Source: Sphaerothrix epifaneia
GTDB taxonomy: Bacteria > Cyanobacteriota > Cyanobacteriia > Phormidesmidales > Phormidesmidaceae
Length of the DNA stretch: 64,000 nucleotides
Assembly (NCBI RefSeq): GCF_042788235.1
Contig: NZ_JBHZOL010000031.1
Span: forward strand, 62,001-126,000
Direction of reading: 5' to 3'
Part shown: positions 26,909 to 35,317 of the stretch, in pieces
How the letters are laid out: the number at the start of each line of letters is the position of its first letter
How positions within the stretch are numbered: the first letter of the stretch is position 1
Made by a program: the position numbers and the translations under genes
The notes under the pieces: generated by a model
Told to the model about the DNA's origin: nothing
The model's database searches: none
The model's input: only the letters and a program-made list of their open reading frames with translations

Positions 26909-27139
26909 GGAACCAATAGGAAATAAAGGGGAAGTTCGTTTTTGGCGGGTGCAGGCGATCGCCGGATGCGATCGAGAGACGACTGAGCGGTTTACCCTAA
27001 AAAATTAACTTTCTCAGTCTTGTTGTTTAGGCAAACTTTCACGTCGCTCACCTTTTGCCCAAAGAGTTTAGAACAAGGGCACAGAGAAGCTTTTAATCGG
27101 TACTTGGCCTCAAGGTAGGTTTGAATCTCCCCCCCTTCT

Positions 27140-27790
27140 CTATCTTCTCCGACTCCCAACTAACGCTTTGGCCTCAACCAGTTCTACAAAATTAGACAAA
27201 ATCTTCAACCCAACACTGGCTGACTTTTCAGGGTGAAACTGAACCGCCATCAGATTATCGCGGGCGATCGCTGCCGTCACTTCTTGACTACCGTGGGTAA
27301 TGGTAGCAGCGTTGAGACTGGCCTCTACCGGAGCTGCATAGAAGGAATGCACAAAATAAACCCAGTCCCCAGACGTGACCGACTGCCAAAGGGCAATCTC
27401 AGGCTGGGTGAGTTGTAGCTGATTCCAGCCCATGTGAGGAATGGTTAAACCCGGCTCTGGGCGAAATCGCTTAATCGTACCTGCAATGATTCCCAACCCT
27501 GGCTCGTTGCCCTCTTCGCTAGCTTCAAACAACACCTGAAGCCCCAGACAAATGCCTAAAAAGGGTTTACCACTGGCAATAATTTGCCGAATCGGCTCGA
27601 CTAAATCGCGCGATCGCAGATGCTGCATTGCTGGATCAAAAGCGCCCACCCCCGGCAACACCACACCATCGGCTGCCGCCAGATCGGCTGCTACATCGGT
27701 TACCTGGGTAGTCGCGCCTGCTTTTTCTAGCCCTTTACAGGCAGAATGCAGATTTCCCATGTCATAGTCAATGACTGCGATTACGGCCAT
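27140..27790 (-). CDS. hisH: Imidazole glycerol phosphate synthase, glutaminase subunit
   Basis: A 216-residue class-I glutamine amidotransferase that supplies ammonia to HisF in histidine synthesis. The catalytic triad is visible: C81 in GICLGLQVLFE, with H185 and E187 in VQFHPEKS. The N-terminal VIDYDMGNLHSACKGL and the PHMGWNQL segment are HisH-specific. The start is an ATG at 27790 and the length is normal. HisF is not in the window, as is usual for the scattered his genes of cyanobacteria. Confidence 0.96.
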   Translation of the reverse strand: MAVIAVIDYDMGNLHSACKGLEKAGATTQVTDVAADLAAADGVVLPGVGAFDPAMQHLRSRDLVEPIRQIIASGKPFLGICLGLQVLFEASEEGNEPGLGIIAGTIKRFRPEPGLTIPHMGWNQLQLTQPEIALWQSVTSGDWVYFVHSFYAAPVEASLNAATITHGSQEVTAAIARDNLMAVQFHPEKSASVGLKILSNFVELVEAKALVGSRRR

Positions 27791-27942
27791 TTAAGCCCCC
27801 TTATAGACAGCCTACTGACCTATACTAACCCTTGCGATCGCGCTCATGCTGTAGCAATCCGGCTATCCCTTCAAACCAAACGCCGCCATCGCTGAGTCAG
27901 AATTTGTCACAATAAAGGGCAGCCAGCTTTGGAACCCTGCCC

Positions 27943-28647
27943 ATGCCAGATCTACTGCCTTACAAAGTTAGCCCAACCCTCCTGCCTAAGCTGAGCAATT
28001 TACCCCCCTCCACTCGCCCAAAATCAACAGAGAAACAGCCCCAGTCGGGGCAATCGTCCCAGCCACCGCGATTGCTACTCACCTCTTTTCGACCGTGGCG
28101 AGCGCATCAAGTTTCCAACGCTGCTGATGACTTGCTGGTGTGGCTACAGCAGCAAGCTTTGCTACCGGACAATACGGTCTTACTGCGTCAGCTACCCGTT
28201 AGCTTTCAACTGGCTCCGGCTGAGGTCATTGCTAAAATTGTTTGGTTCCAGCCTCGCTGTGTGATCTGCTGTGGCATGGCTGAAAATCGCCATCAACTCA
28301 GCTTGGAACGGCAGGGAATTTGCAACAATCAACCGCTGCAAACGTCGTTGCATCTGCCGACCCTGCTCCAAGGCACAGGCTTGACTGAAATCAGCGAAGA
28401 TGCGGGCACTTATGTTTGCAATCATCTTTATTTCCAGGTGTTGCAGTTCCTCAAGCAAAAGTCAGTCAATTGTCAGGCTCTATTCGTTCATGTGCCTCCC
28501 TTAAATCAGGCTAATTTATTGACCATTGCTCAGGACTTTTGCCAGATCTTGAGGCAGCTTTCAACTCAGTTAGATCAGTTTCATGAAGCCCTATCAACAA
28601 GTACCCATTCGCGATCGCGGCGAACCACTCGTTCCCATTCCGCTTGA
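27943..28647 (+). CDS. Pyroglutamyl-peptidase I-like protein (family C15)
   Basis: A 234-residue protein. After a Pro/Ser-rich 40-residue leader, the C15 fold begins with LLLTSFRPW and shows the catalytic triad: E114 (GMAENR), C159 (EDAGTYVCNHLYF) and H183 (FVHVPP). This family removes N-terminal pyroglutamate from peptides in the cytosol. Sequence around the triad is good but overall divergence is high, so substrate preference may differ. The last 65 bases overlap the start of the downstream M15D dipeptidase gene, implying coupled translation. The tail, rich in Ser, Thr and Arg, is encoded by the overlap. Confidence 0.8.
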   Translation: MPDLLPYKVSPTLLPKLSNLPPSTRPKSTEKQPQSGQSSQPPRLLLTSFRPWRAHQVSNAADDLLVWLQQQALLPDNTVLLRQLPVSFQLAPAEVIAKIVWFQPRCVICCGMAENRHQLSLERQGICNNQPLQTSLHLPTLLQGTGLTEISEDAGTYVCNHLYFQVLQFLKQKSVNCQALFVHVPPLNQANLLTIAQDFCQILRQLSTQLDQFHEALSTSTHSRSRRTTRSHSA

Positions 28648-29272
28648 TGCCTTTGCCATTGTGCAACCGCATCCCTATGAGCAACTAGGTGCCCCTTACC
28701 AGGGGCGATCGCCCTATTACCTGCGGCAAACAGTATGCGATCGCTTACTTCAGGCTCAGCAAGCTCTACAGGCTCAGCGAAGCGGCTGGAAAATTCAAAT
28801 CTTTGATGCTTATCGCCCCGTCGCCGTCCAGCAATTTATGGTTGAACAGACCTATCAACAACTGCTAACCGCCCAAGGCTTGTCTCCCAGCACAGTCAGT
28901 CGAACCCAGCAAGCCGCTATCTTGAACCAGGTCTACGAGTTTTGGGCTGTCCCTAGCTCCGATCCAGCAACCCCACCGCCCCACAGCACAGGAGCCGCAA
29001 TCGATATTACCTTGACCGATAACCAAGGACAGGCCATTAATATGGGTTCACCCATTGACGAACCCTCGGTGCGATCGTATCCTCACCACTTCGCCGATAA
29101 GGCTGCGGCACAAGCGCAGCAGTATCACCAAAATCGCCAGCTACTCGCTGCGCTTTTAACCGCTGTTGGCTTTAAACAACATCCTCAAGAATGGTGGCAC
29201 TTTTCCTACGGCGATCAAATGTGGGCTTGGCAGTCGCGATCGCCCTTTGCTTACTATGGCAAAGCGACCTAG
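28583..29272 (+). CDS. M15D D-alanyl-D-alanine dipeptidase-like (VanX/DdpX type)
   Basis: A 229-residue zinc peptidase. Motifs of family M15D are complete: DAYRP (75-79) with its catalytic Arg, zinc ligands H134 and D141 in PPHSTGAAID, catalytic E203 and third ligand H206 in EWWHFSYGD. Such enzymes hydrolyse D-Ala-D-Ala dipeptide, either recycling wall material or lowering the pool. No signal peptide is seen, so it is presumed cytosolic. It overlaps the upstream C15 peptidase gene by 65 bases and the convergent gene's stop by 4. Together the two genes look like a small peptide-scavenging operon. Confidence 0.88.
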   Translation: MKPYQQVPIRDRGEPLVPIPLDAFAIVQPHPYEQLGAPYQGRSPYYLRQTVCDRLLQAQQALQAQRSGWKIQIFDAYRPVAVQQFMVEQTYQQLLTAQGLSPSTVSRTQQAAILNQVYEFWAVPSSDPATPPPHSTGAAIDITLTDNQGQAINMGSPIDEPSVRSYPHHFADKAAAQAQQYHQNRQLLAALLTAVGFKQHPQEWWHFSYGDQMWAWQSRSPFAYYGKAT

Positions 29273-29847
29273 CAAGAAAAGTTCCTTTCTGGATCTAGTT
29301 TGGTGGCATGACCGTTGCGCTTGTAGGCATCAGCAGTGGATGCTTCTCCGGCAGCACTCTCTGAAGGCGCTTCAGCAGACGGTTTTTCCTGAAGTTGAGC
29401 TTTTTCTAGGTGAGCGGCCAATTCTTGGCTCATCGCCAAAGACGTTTTCATCGACAAACAGTTTTGGCCTTCTCCTACCTTCAAGCGATACTCTACCGTA
29501 TCCATCAGGCGATGCAAAATTAACCAGCCATAACCACCTTCTTGAAAGTCTTGAGGTTCAGGCGCTAGGTACTGTTCCAGCTCAAATCCTGAACCAGAAT
29601 CCCAAACTTCCAAAGACAAATCTCGCTCTTTTAGCTCTAAACGAATGAGAACGGGTAGATTCGGCTGATTGCGGTGAGCATGGCGAACCACATTTGAATA
29701 GGCTTCAACCAGTACCAAACGCAGACGATTTTCCGTGCGAGGCCAGTCAACTTGACTGCCCAGTTCTGCCTTGAGAGATTCTAGAAGCCAGTTTTCAACA
29801 ATCGTCAAAAACTTAAGATCGCTAGGTACATGTAGCTCTGTTTTCAT
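29269..29847 (-). CDS. RsbW-like anti-sigma/HATPase regulatory protein
   Basis: A 192-residue protein whose first 140 residues form a GHKL ATPase domain of the anti-sigma-factor kinase type: N-box VEAYSNVVRHAHR, G1 box WDSGSGF and GGYGWLILHRLMD. The C-terminal 50 residues are low-complexity (Glu, Ala, Ser). It is read with the preceding RsbU-like phosphatase gene, three bases after its stop, so the pair is co-transcribed. Together they form the core of a partner-switching module; the antagonist (STAS) protein is not in the window. The target could be a sigma factor or another effector. Confidence 0.87.
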   Translation of the reverse strand: MKTELHVPSDLKFLTIVENWLLESLKAELGSQVDWPRTENRLRLVLVEAYSNVVRHAHRNQPNLPVLIRLELKERDLSLEVWDSGSGFELEQYLAPEPQDFQEGGYGWLILHRLMDTVEYRLKVGEGQNCLSMKTSLAMSQELAAHLEKAQLQEKPSAEAPSESAAGEASTADAYKRNGHATKLDPERNFSC

Positions 29848-29850
29848 GAT

Positions 29851-31608
29851 CTACAGTACCTCCAGAGAAAGAACTGTTTGATCATCTTCTTGAACTGAGT
29901 TCAAAGCAGCCACTTGAGCAAGTACCTGGTCTAAATCTAGTGGCCCGGTCTGTTGTTTAAGCATCGACCAAAGCCCAGTTTGCTTAAGCATTGCGTTGCT
30001 TCCATTCGTAGAAGAGGCCGAAATTGTGGCCTCAGTAATGCCATCGCTGGTAATCACCAACGCTGAACCCGAGGCTAACACTAGTTCTCCCGCAGCGGCT
30101 TGCCACTTGGGCAAAATCCCGATGGGGACGCTACGAGTTTCTAGGTAGACAGGTTCAGGATCAGCCTGAGCTGTCTCACCATTAGACCAAGCCATCGGAT
30201 ACACATGCCCCGCGTTAGCGTAAATTAGCTTTTGTTGAGCCGGAATATAGCGAACCAACACCATCGTAATAAAACAGTTATTGCTCACCAAGTCATCCGA
30301 AAGGCTAGTATTTAGATTTTGCATCACCACATTAGGCGGTGGCGGCGACTCTTGCGAGAGTTCACGCCGCAGCACTGAAATGGCGCTGGCCATAAACAGC
30401 GCTGCCGGGACTCCTTTGCCAGAGACATCGCCTACAGCCAGCCAAATATCTCCTTGAGGGTGAACAAATACCTCAAAAAAATCGCCGCCGACTTCTCGTG
30501 CTGGAATACAGCGAGCCTGAATTCGCACCCCTTCAATATCAGGCCAGCTTTGGCGTAGCAGGTTCGTTTGAATCTGGCGGGCAACGGCCAGTTCTGCTCG
30601 CATTTGCTCAGTTTGTAGCTGAGTCCGCTGATAGAGCATAGCCTGGGAAATAGCCAGCGCTACTTGTTCAGAAACACTATTGATTAAATTGATCGTTTCT
30701 TCTGGCCAAGCATGAGGCTGACCAATGCGATGCAAATAGGCGATCGCAAGGCAATCTTTTTGGTAAATGAAAGGTACCACCAGACTGGTGAGTGAGCGCT
30801 CATCCGCTAGCTGAACCACCTGCTGCTGCATCGGATTGCTGCTGCTGAGAGTTTTAAGATCTAAAGATTGCTCCAGCGATTCAATCGCAGTTAAAACGGC
30901 GTCATCTCCAGCCTCTGCGTTGGCCGCAGTATAGACAAATCGTTTAGTCGAAGTCTGAGCCTGATACGGCGTATTCAACACTTCGAGATCGACCGGAATC
31001 AACGTCGAGCAGTAGGCTTCAAACGTACTGCCTAAAGTTTCTGCGATCGTCTGTAGCATACTGTTGTAGTCGAGCGATTCGCGAATTGCTCGCATCACTT
31101 CGTTAAACAGCGACTCTCGACTCAGCGCTCGGCTGAGTTCTAAGGTTCTTTGTTTTAAGACTCGATAAGTCTCTGCTGCCTGAAGAACTACGTTTTTGAG
31201 CTGATCTGGGTTCCAAGGCTTCGTAATATATTTGAAGACCTGACCTGAGTTAATCGCTTCAACAAGGTCTTCAACGTCTGTATAGCCTGTTAAAACAATG
31301 CGAATAGTATCGGGAAAGCACTCAACTGTACGGCTGAGAAATTCGGTACCATTCATACGTGGCATCCGCTGGTCGGAGATAATGATAGCCATTTCCCCTT
31401 CACGTTCCAGCAATTCCAAAGCGGCAAATCCATTCTCAGCTTTGAAAACGCGGAAATCACGGCGAAAGGTGCGATAGAGCAGATCTAGGTTGTCTGGCTC
31501 ATCATCTACGACCAGCAATTTAAGTTGTTGATTCCAGCTCGAATCCATCCAAGACTCTGTTTGTTTGAAGTTTGCTGCGCGAGGAGCAACGCGACTGGTG
31601 TCAATCAT
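29851..31608 (-). CDS. Response regulator with GAF and PP2C (RsbU/SpoIIE) domains
   Basis: A 585-residue protein. A receiver domain (about 29-150) has phosphoacceptor D79 (IISDQRMP) and K in ITKPWNP. A helical linker and GAF domain (about 170-330) follow, then a SpoIIE/RsbU-type PP2C phosphatase (about 345-585) with IPAREVGGDFFEVF, AVGDVSGKGVPAALFM and TSDGITEA. ATG 31608 is taken as the start; ATG 31548 is an alternative 20 codons in. The pair with the RsbW-like gene suggests that phosphorylation of the receiver turns on dephosphorylation of an antagonist. It is cytosolic, with no membrane helix. Confidence 0.92.
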   Translation of the reverse strand: MIDTSRVAPRAANFKQTESWMDSSWNQQLKLLVVDDEPDNLDLLYRTFRRDFRVFKAENGFAALELLEREGEMAIIISDQRMPRMNGTEFLSRTVECFPDTIRIVLTGYTDVEDLVEAINSGQVFKYITKPWNPDQLKNVVLQAAETYRVLKQRTLELSRALSRESLFNEVMRAIRESLDYNSMLQTIAETLGSTFEAYCSTLIPVDLEVLNTPYQAQTSTKRFVYTAANAEAGDDAVLTAIESLEQSLDLKTLSSSNPMQQQVVQLADERSLTSLVVPFIYQKDCLAIAYLHRIGQPHAWPEETINLINSVSEQVALAISQAMLYQRTQLQTEQMRAELAVARQIQTNLLRQSWPDIEGVRIQARCIPAREVGGDFFEVFVHPQGDIWLAVGDVSGKGVPAALFMASAISVLRRELSQESPPPPNVVMQNLNTSLSDDLVSNNCFITMVLVRYIPAQQKLIYANAGHVYPMAWSNGETAQADPEPVYLETRSVPIGILPKWQAAAGELVLASGSALVITSDGITEATISASSTNGSNAMLKQTGLWSMLKQQTGPLDLDQVLAQVAALNSVQEDDQTVLSLEVL

Positions 31609-31922
31609 TTTTGTTATTTAGGCTCAATAGCGCAAAGCTCAGCTCAGAACAATCGGTTCATCGGCAAGAGACTGTGTCTGTGAGAAAGTACCTTTAAATT
31701 CAATATGCCCAAAGACAAGACTCGATTAAGCTGTTGGCTAGTTTCAGCTCCCTGGGTAGACTCAATTACCTGTCTGTAAACTGTTTGCGCTTATTTGAAA
31801 GCCTCAGCTTGTACTAAGCCACAGAAAACAGGGTAGATGATGTTTTTTTGGCTTGAGGTGTGCGGTAAACTCTGAAGCACAATGCCACAAAAAGTTTATC
31901 CCACCTTTAAGCAGATTGAGCG
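31609..31922 (+). other. Divergent intergenic region, nothing distinct
   Basis: About 310 bases between the RsbU-like gene (minus) and an exported PPC protein (plus). It should hold both promoters but I see no hairpin, repeat or reading frame worth naming. Confidence 0.45.
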
Positions 31923-32840
31923 ATGAAATTGTCAACGGTCATTACGGGTTTAAGTGCGATCGCACTTAGCAGCTTCATGTCTGCGGCTAAGGCTCAAACG
32001 ATTCCGGCTAGTCGGCTTCAGCAAGAACTCCAGCTAGCCGTCTGTTTGAATGCCTGGGACTATGCTCTTGACCTGAGTGATCCCCTGATTGCATCGAGTG
32101 AAATTTCGCCTAGCGATCGCGCCCAGCTTATCCAACTGCGTCGCCAACTGCAAAACTATCAGGCCAGAGGCACCGTGGTTGCCAACCAGCCCAATTGCGA
32201 AGCTGTCTTAGCGCAGACCATCACCGCTGCCGAAGTTAGCCTGCCGGAACGTCCGGTGGAATGGGCTAGGGCTTATGAAGCGCTGTTTGCTAGCCTTTAT
32301 TATCGACCGGGGCAAGGAAGAAACCAATCGTTTCGCCCTATCTTACCGCTGGCCGGGGTGAGCCTGCGTAGCCAGATTGACATACCAGCTTTGTCTCCCG
32401 AAACGCCTATTGACACCCGCAATGGCTCAGGCGTAGTCGCCGGAGAGGTTAGCACCTATCATCAGGTTTATAGTTTTGTCGCTGGTTTGGGCGATCGCGT
32501 CACTATTGCGGTTGATGTCACTGAGATTTTACCGGGCACCCTTTACCAAGACGACGACTCGCAATTGTTTTTGTTTAACAGCGAAGGGCAGCTCTTAGCC
32601 GAAAATGACGATTTAGGCAGATTGCAGTCTCAGATTACGGATTTTTTAGTTCCTCGCACGGGTCTCTACTATGTCGTCGTCACCACCTATGACAACGATC
32701 CAGTTTTAGACCGCGAACAACGCGTTATTGGCTGGGAAAATAACGGTGGTAGCGCCATTGAATACACGCTCACCCTTGCTGGCGTTACACCAACCGCCGT
32801 GCTGATGCGGCCAACGCTAAGCAATGAGCCAGATCAATAA
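31923..32840 (+). CDS. Exported protein with pre-peptidase C-terminal (PPC) domain
   Basis: A 305-residue protein starting at ATG 31923. Signal peptide of about 24 residues (cut near SAAKA-QT). The N-terminal 100 residues are helical, with two cysteines (AVCLNAWDYAL and PNCEAVL) that may form a disulfide. The C-terminal half has the PPC pattern: VYSFVAGLGDRVTIAVDV, SQLFLFNSEGQLLAENDD and TGLYYVVVTTYDND. PPC domains usually assist secretion or localisation of peptidases, but no protease domain is fused here. It ends 34 bases before the convergent yvcK stop. Function unknown. Confidence 0.8.
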   Translation: MKLSTVITGLSAIALSSFMSAAKAQTIPASRLQQELQLAVCLNAWDYALDLSDPLIASSEISPSDRAQLIQLRRQLQNYQARGTVVANQPNCEAVLAQTITAAEVSLPERPVEWARAYEALFASLYYRPGQGRNQSFRPILPLAGVSLRSQIDIPALSPETPIDTRNGSGVVAGEVSTYHQVYSFVAGLGDRVTIAVDVTEILPGTLYQDDDSQLFLFNSEGQLLAENDDLGRLQSQITDFLVPRTGLYYVVVTTYDNDPVLDREQRVIGWENNGGSAIEYTLTLAGVTPTAVLMRPTLSNEPDQ

Positions 32841-32873
32841 GCGGGCTGTCAAGTCCGGCAACCCAACCACTCT

Positions 32874-34256
32874 TTACCAAATTCCTTGCGTACGGGAATA
32901 CCACCGCAGTAAAACTCGCGCTAAGCGATGCGGATCGTGGCGAATAGAACCGCTTTTTTCATCTATTTTCATCACGTTGGCTAGCACTATGCGCCGCCCT
33001 GAGGCGATGATCGTGTCTCGGTCAAACACAACCGGGGTAGCTCCTTCTTGGGCATAGTGCTTTAACACATCTCCTGCGGGCGATCGCCGTTGCACCAGCA
33101 CCGCGTCAAAAAGCGGTCGTCCACAGGTTTGATCGATAGCTCGAATGTGATCCGAGACACTATAGCCATCGGTTTCTCCTGGTTCCGTCATAATGTTGCA
33201 AACATAAATGCGCGGCACATTCTGCTGAGCGATCGCAGCGGCAATTTCCGGTACCAGTAAGTTAGGGGCAATGCTGGTGTACAGACTTCCTGGCCCAATC
33301 ACAATATAATCAGCTTCGTCAATCGCCTTGAGCGCTTTGGGTAGGGCGGGTGGATTGCTCGGTGTACAGCCAATCCGAACAATTTGCCCTTTAGCCTCTG
33401 TAATACGAGATTCCCCTTCAATCCGACGGCCATCCTGCAGTTCAGCCCACAGCCGTACATCGCTTAGAGTAGCTGGCAACACCTGCCCTCGTACAGCCAA
33501 CACTTGAGAGCTAGCAGCGATCGCCTGTTCTACATCACCCGTAATATCATTCATGGCGGTCAGAAACAAATTTCCAAAGCTGTGACCCGACAGCCCACTA
33601 CCCGCGCTAAAGCGATATTGAAACAGTTCCGTTAGCAGCTTCTCTTCATCCGCCAAAGCTGTCAGGCAATTGCGAATGTCACCAGGGGGCAAAATCCCCA
33701 TTTCTCGACGCAGCCGCCCAGAAGATCCACCATCGTCAGCTACCGTGACAATTGCTGTGATGTTAGCGCTGTAACTCTTTAGCCCTCGCAACAGCGTCGA
33801 AAGCCCGGTACCCCCCCCAATCACCACAATTTTAGGGCCTCGGTAAAGCCGCCGCTGATTCATTAAAACGTCAACTAGGTCGTCTTCATTACCGGGCATC
33901 AACACTTCAGTGATGGCTCCCAACGTTCGGGTCTGGCCCCACAGAATGAGCAAAAAACCCAGCAAAATCCCCAGCGGCCCGCTAATGTAGCTAGGGATGA
34001 TGGTGCTAATCAGCCGCAAAACCACCCCTAAAAACTGCACCGTGTAAAACACAGGCGTCAGCTTCAGCCAAATCGCTACGCCTATGCCCACAAGCAAAAC
34101 GCCAATCGTACTGAGAAACAGCCAGCGCTTTACCAAAAGTCCGGGCGCTAACCACTTGACCCAACGATTAATCCGAGGTGGCGTGGCGTAGGTTGTCTCT
34201 CGTAAGAGAAACCGAAAAGACTTGCGTAGCCTTCGTTTTAAAGAACTAAAGGGCAT
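32874..34256 (-). CDS. YvcK/CofD-like protein (gluconeogenesis factor family)
   Basis: A 460-residue protein. Two membrane helices at the N-terminus (about 40-65 and 75-110) precede a Rossmann-like YvcK domain with IGGGTGLSTLLRGL, VTVADDGGSSGRLR, PPGDIRNCLTALAD, SGLSGHSFGNLF and IGPGSLYTSI. In Bacillus the YvcK protein is needed for growth on gluconeogenic carbon sources and for cell shape, and binds UDP-sugars. The membrane anchor is an addition that I have seen described for cyanobacterial members only loosely. Divergent with the MlaF-like gene at 34479, with about 220 bases between. Confidence 0.88.
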   Translation of the reverse strand: MPFSSLKRRLRKSFRFLLRETTYATPPRINRWVKWLAPGLLVKRWLFLSTIGVLLVGIGVAIWLKLTPVFYTVQFLGVVLRLISTIIPSYISGPLGILLGFLLILWGQTRTLGAITEVLMPGNEDDLVDVLMNQRRLYRGPKIVVIGGGTGLSTLLRGLKSYSANITAIVTVADDGGSSGRLRREMGILPPGDIRNCLTALADEEKLLTELFQYRFSAGSGLSGHSFGNLFLTAMNDITGDVEQAIAASSQVLAVRGQVLPATLSDVRLWAELQDGRRIEGESRITEAKGQIVRIGCTPSNPPALPKALKAIDEADYIVIGPGSLYTSIAPNLLVPEIAAAIAQQNVPRIYVCNIMTEPGETDGYSVSDHIRAIDQTCGRPLFDAVLVQRRSPAGDVLKHYAQEGATPVVFDRDTIIASGRRIVLANVMKIDEKSGSIRHDPHRLARVLLRWYSRTQGIW

Positions 34257-34478
34257 AGATAAAAATCAAGCGCACAATCAAAACAATGAGCAAACCTGTC
34301 CACTCAGTCACGGATGGCATAATGGGAATCTATCAGCACTTGAAATCTCAAACCACGCCCCGATGCTATCAAGCATTTGATAGAGTCTATGCAGAGCAAG
34401 GGAGATCGTCCAATCCACCTCGCCTCTGCTTAGTGTGCCATCCCTAAGCATCTGTTCTGCATAAATTTCGGATTAACT

Positions 34479-35294
34479 ATGTACGAGCTAGAGAATGAGC
34501 GCCAGCAGAATTGTGTAGAGGAACCCTTAGTTGAACTGAAAGGTATTCGTAAAATTTTTGGCTCTAACCGCGTCCTTGACGATGTTAATCTTTCTATCAA
34601 CCGGGGCGAAGCACTTGCCATTATTGGCCCTTCTGGCACCGGAAAGTCTACTATTTTGAGAATCATTGCGGGCTTGCTAGCACCAGATCAAGGCGACATT
34701 TACGTCGCTGGGCAGCAGCGAGTCGGTCTGATCGATGATTCGCCTGATCCAATCCGGATTGGCATGGTGTTTCAGCAAGCAGCCTTGTTCGATTCGCTCT
34801 CGGTTGACGAGAATGTGGGCTTCTTTCTTTATCAACATTCACGGCTCGCTCGCTCAGAAATTCGTCAGCTCGTTGATGAAGCGCTAGAAATGGTTGGTTT
34901 ACCTGGAATTGCCGATCGTTACCCTGCCGAGTTGTCGGGAGGCATGCGTAAGCGAGTCAGCTTCGCCAGAGCGGTAATTGCCAACCCCGAAAATCCTCAC
35001 GATCGCCCTGACTTACTCCTGTATGATGAGCCTACAGCCGGCCTTGATCCCATTGCCTCTACTGTGATTGAAGATTTGATCCGGGAGATGCAGCAAGGGC
35101 AAGCCTGTAGTTCTTACGTCATGGTGACTCACCAAGACAGTACGATTCGCCGCACTGCTGATAGGGTTTCATTTCTTCATCAAGGTAAAATTCAGTGGAG
35201 CGGCTCTGTCGCAGATATTGACGAAACTGACAATGCCCTTGTGCGTCAGTTTTTTAGTGGCAATGTTGAAGGCCCTATCCACGTGGTTGGCTAG
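34479..35294 (+). CDS. ABC transporter ATPase, MlaF-like (lipid/MCE system)
   Basis: A 271-residue ABC ATPase. Walker A GPSGTGKST, Q-loop GMVFQQ, signature LSGGMRKRV, Walker B LLLYDEPTAGLD and H-loop VTHQD are all complete. The MRKRV signature and AALFDSLSVDENVGF stretch are those of the MlaF/Ttg2A and TGD3 group that powers phospholipid or lipid movement between membranes. The next gene encodes the MCE-domain partner, 23 bases downstream. The permease (MlaE-like) is not in the window. A DNA stretch with no gene (34257-34478) separates it from the divergent yvcK. Confidence 0.92.
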   Translation: MYELENERQQNCVEEPLVELKGIRKIFGSNRVLDDVNLSINRGEALAIIGPSGTGKSTILRIIAGLLAPDQGDIYVAGQQRVGLIDDSPDPIRIGMVFQQAALFDSLSVDENVGFFLYQHSRLARSEIRQLVDEALEMVGLPGIADRYPAELSGGMRKRVSFARAVIANPENPHDRPDLLLYDEPTAGLDPIASTVIEDLIREMQQGQACSSYVMVTHQDSTIRRTADRVSFLHQGKIQWSGSVADIDETDNALVRQFFSGNVEGPIHVVG

Positions 35295-35317
35295 GCAGCA
35301 GTGACTCAGGAGAAACT

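Noticed and set aside
34286..34447. 53-codon frame (begins MSKPVHSVTDG, ends CLVCHP) upstream of the MlaF-like gene
   Set aside because: Lies in a divergent promoter region, no ribosome site, no terminator, and no repeat of the pattern elsewhere; kept only as a note.
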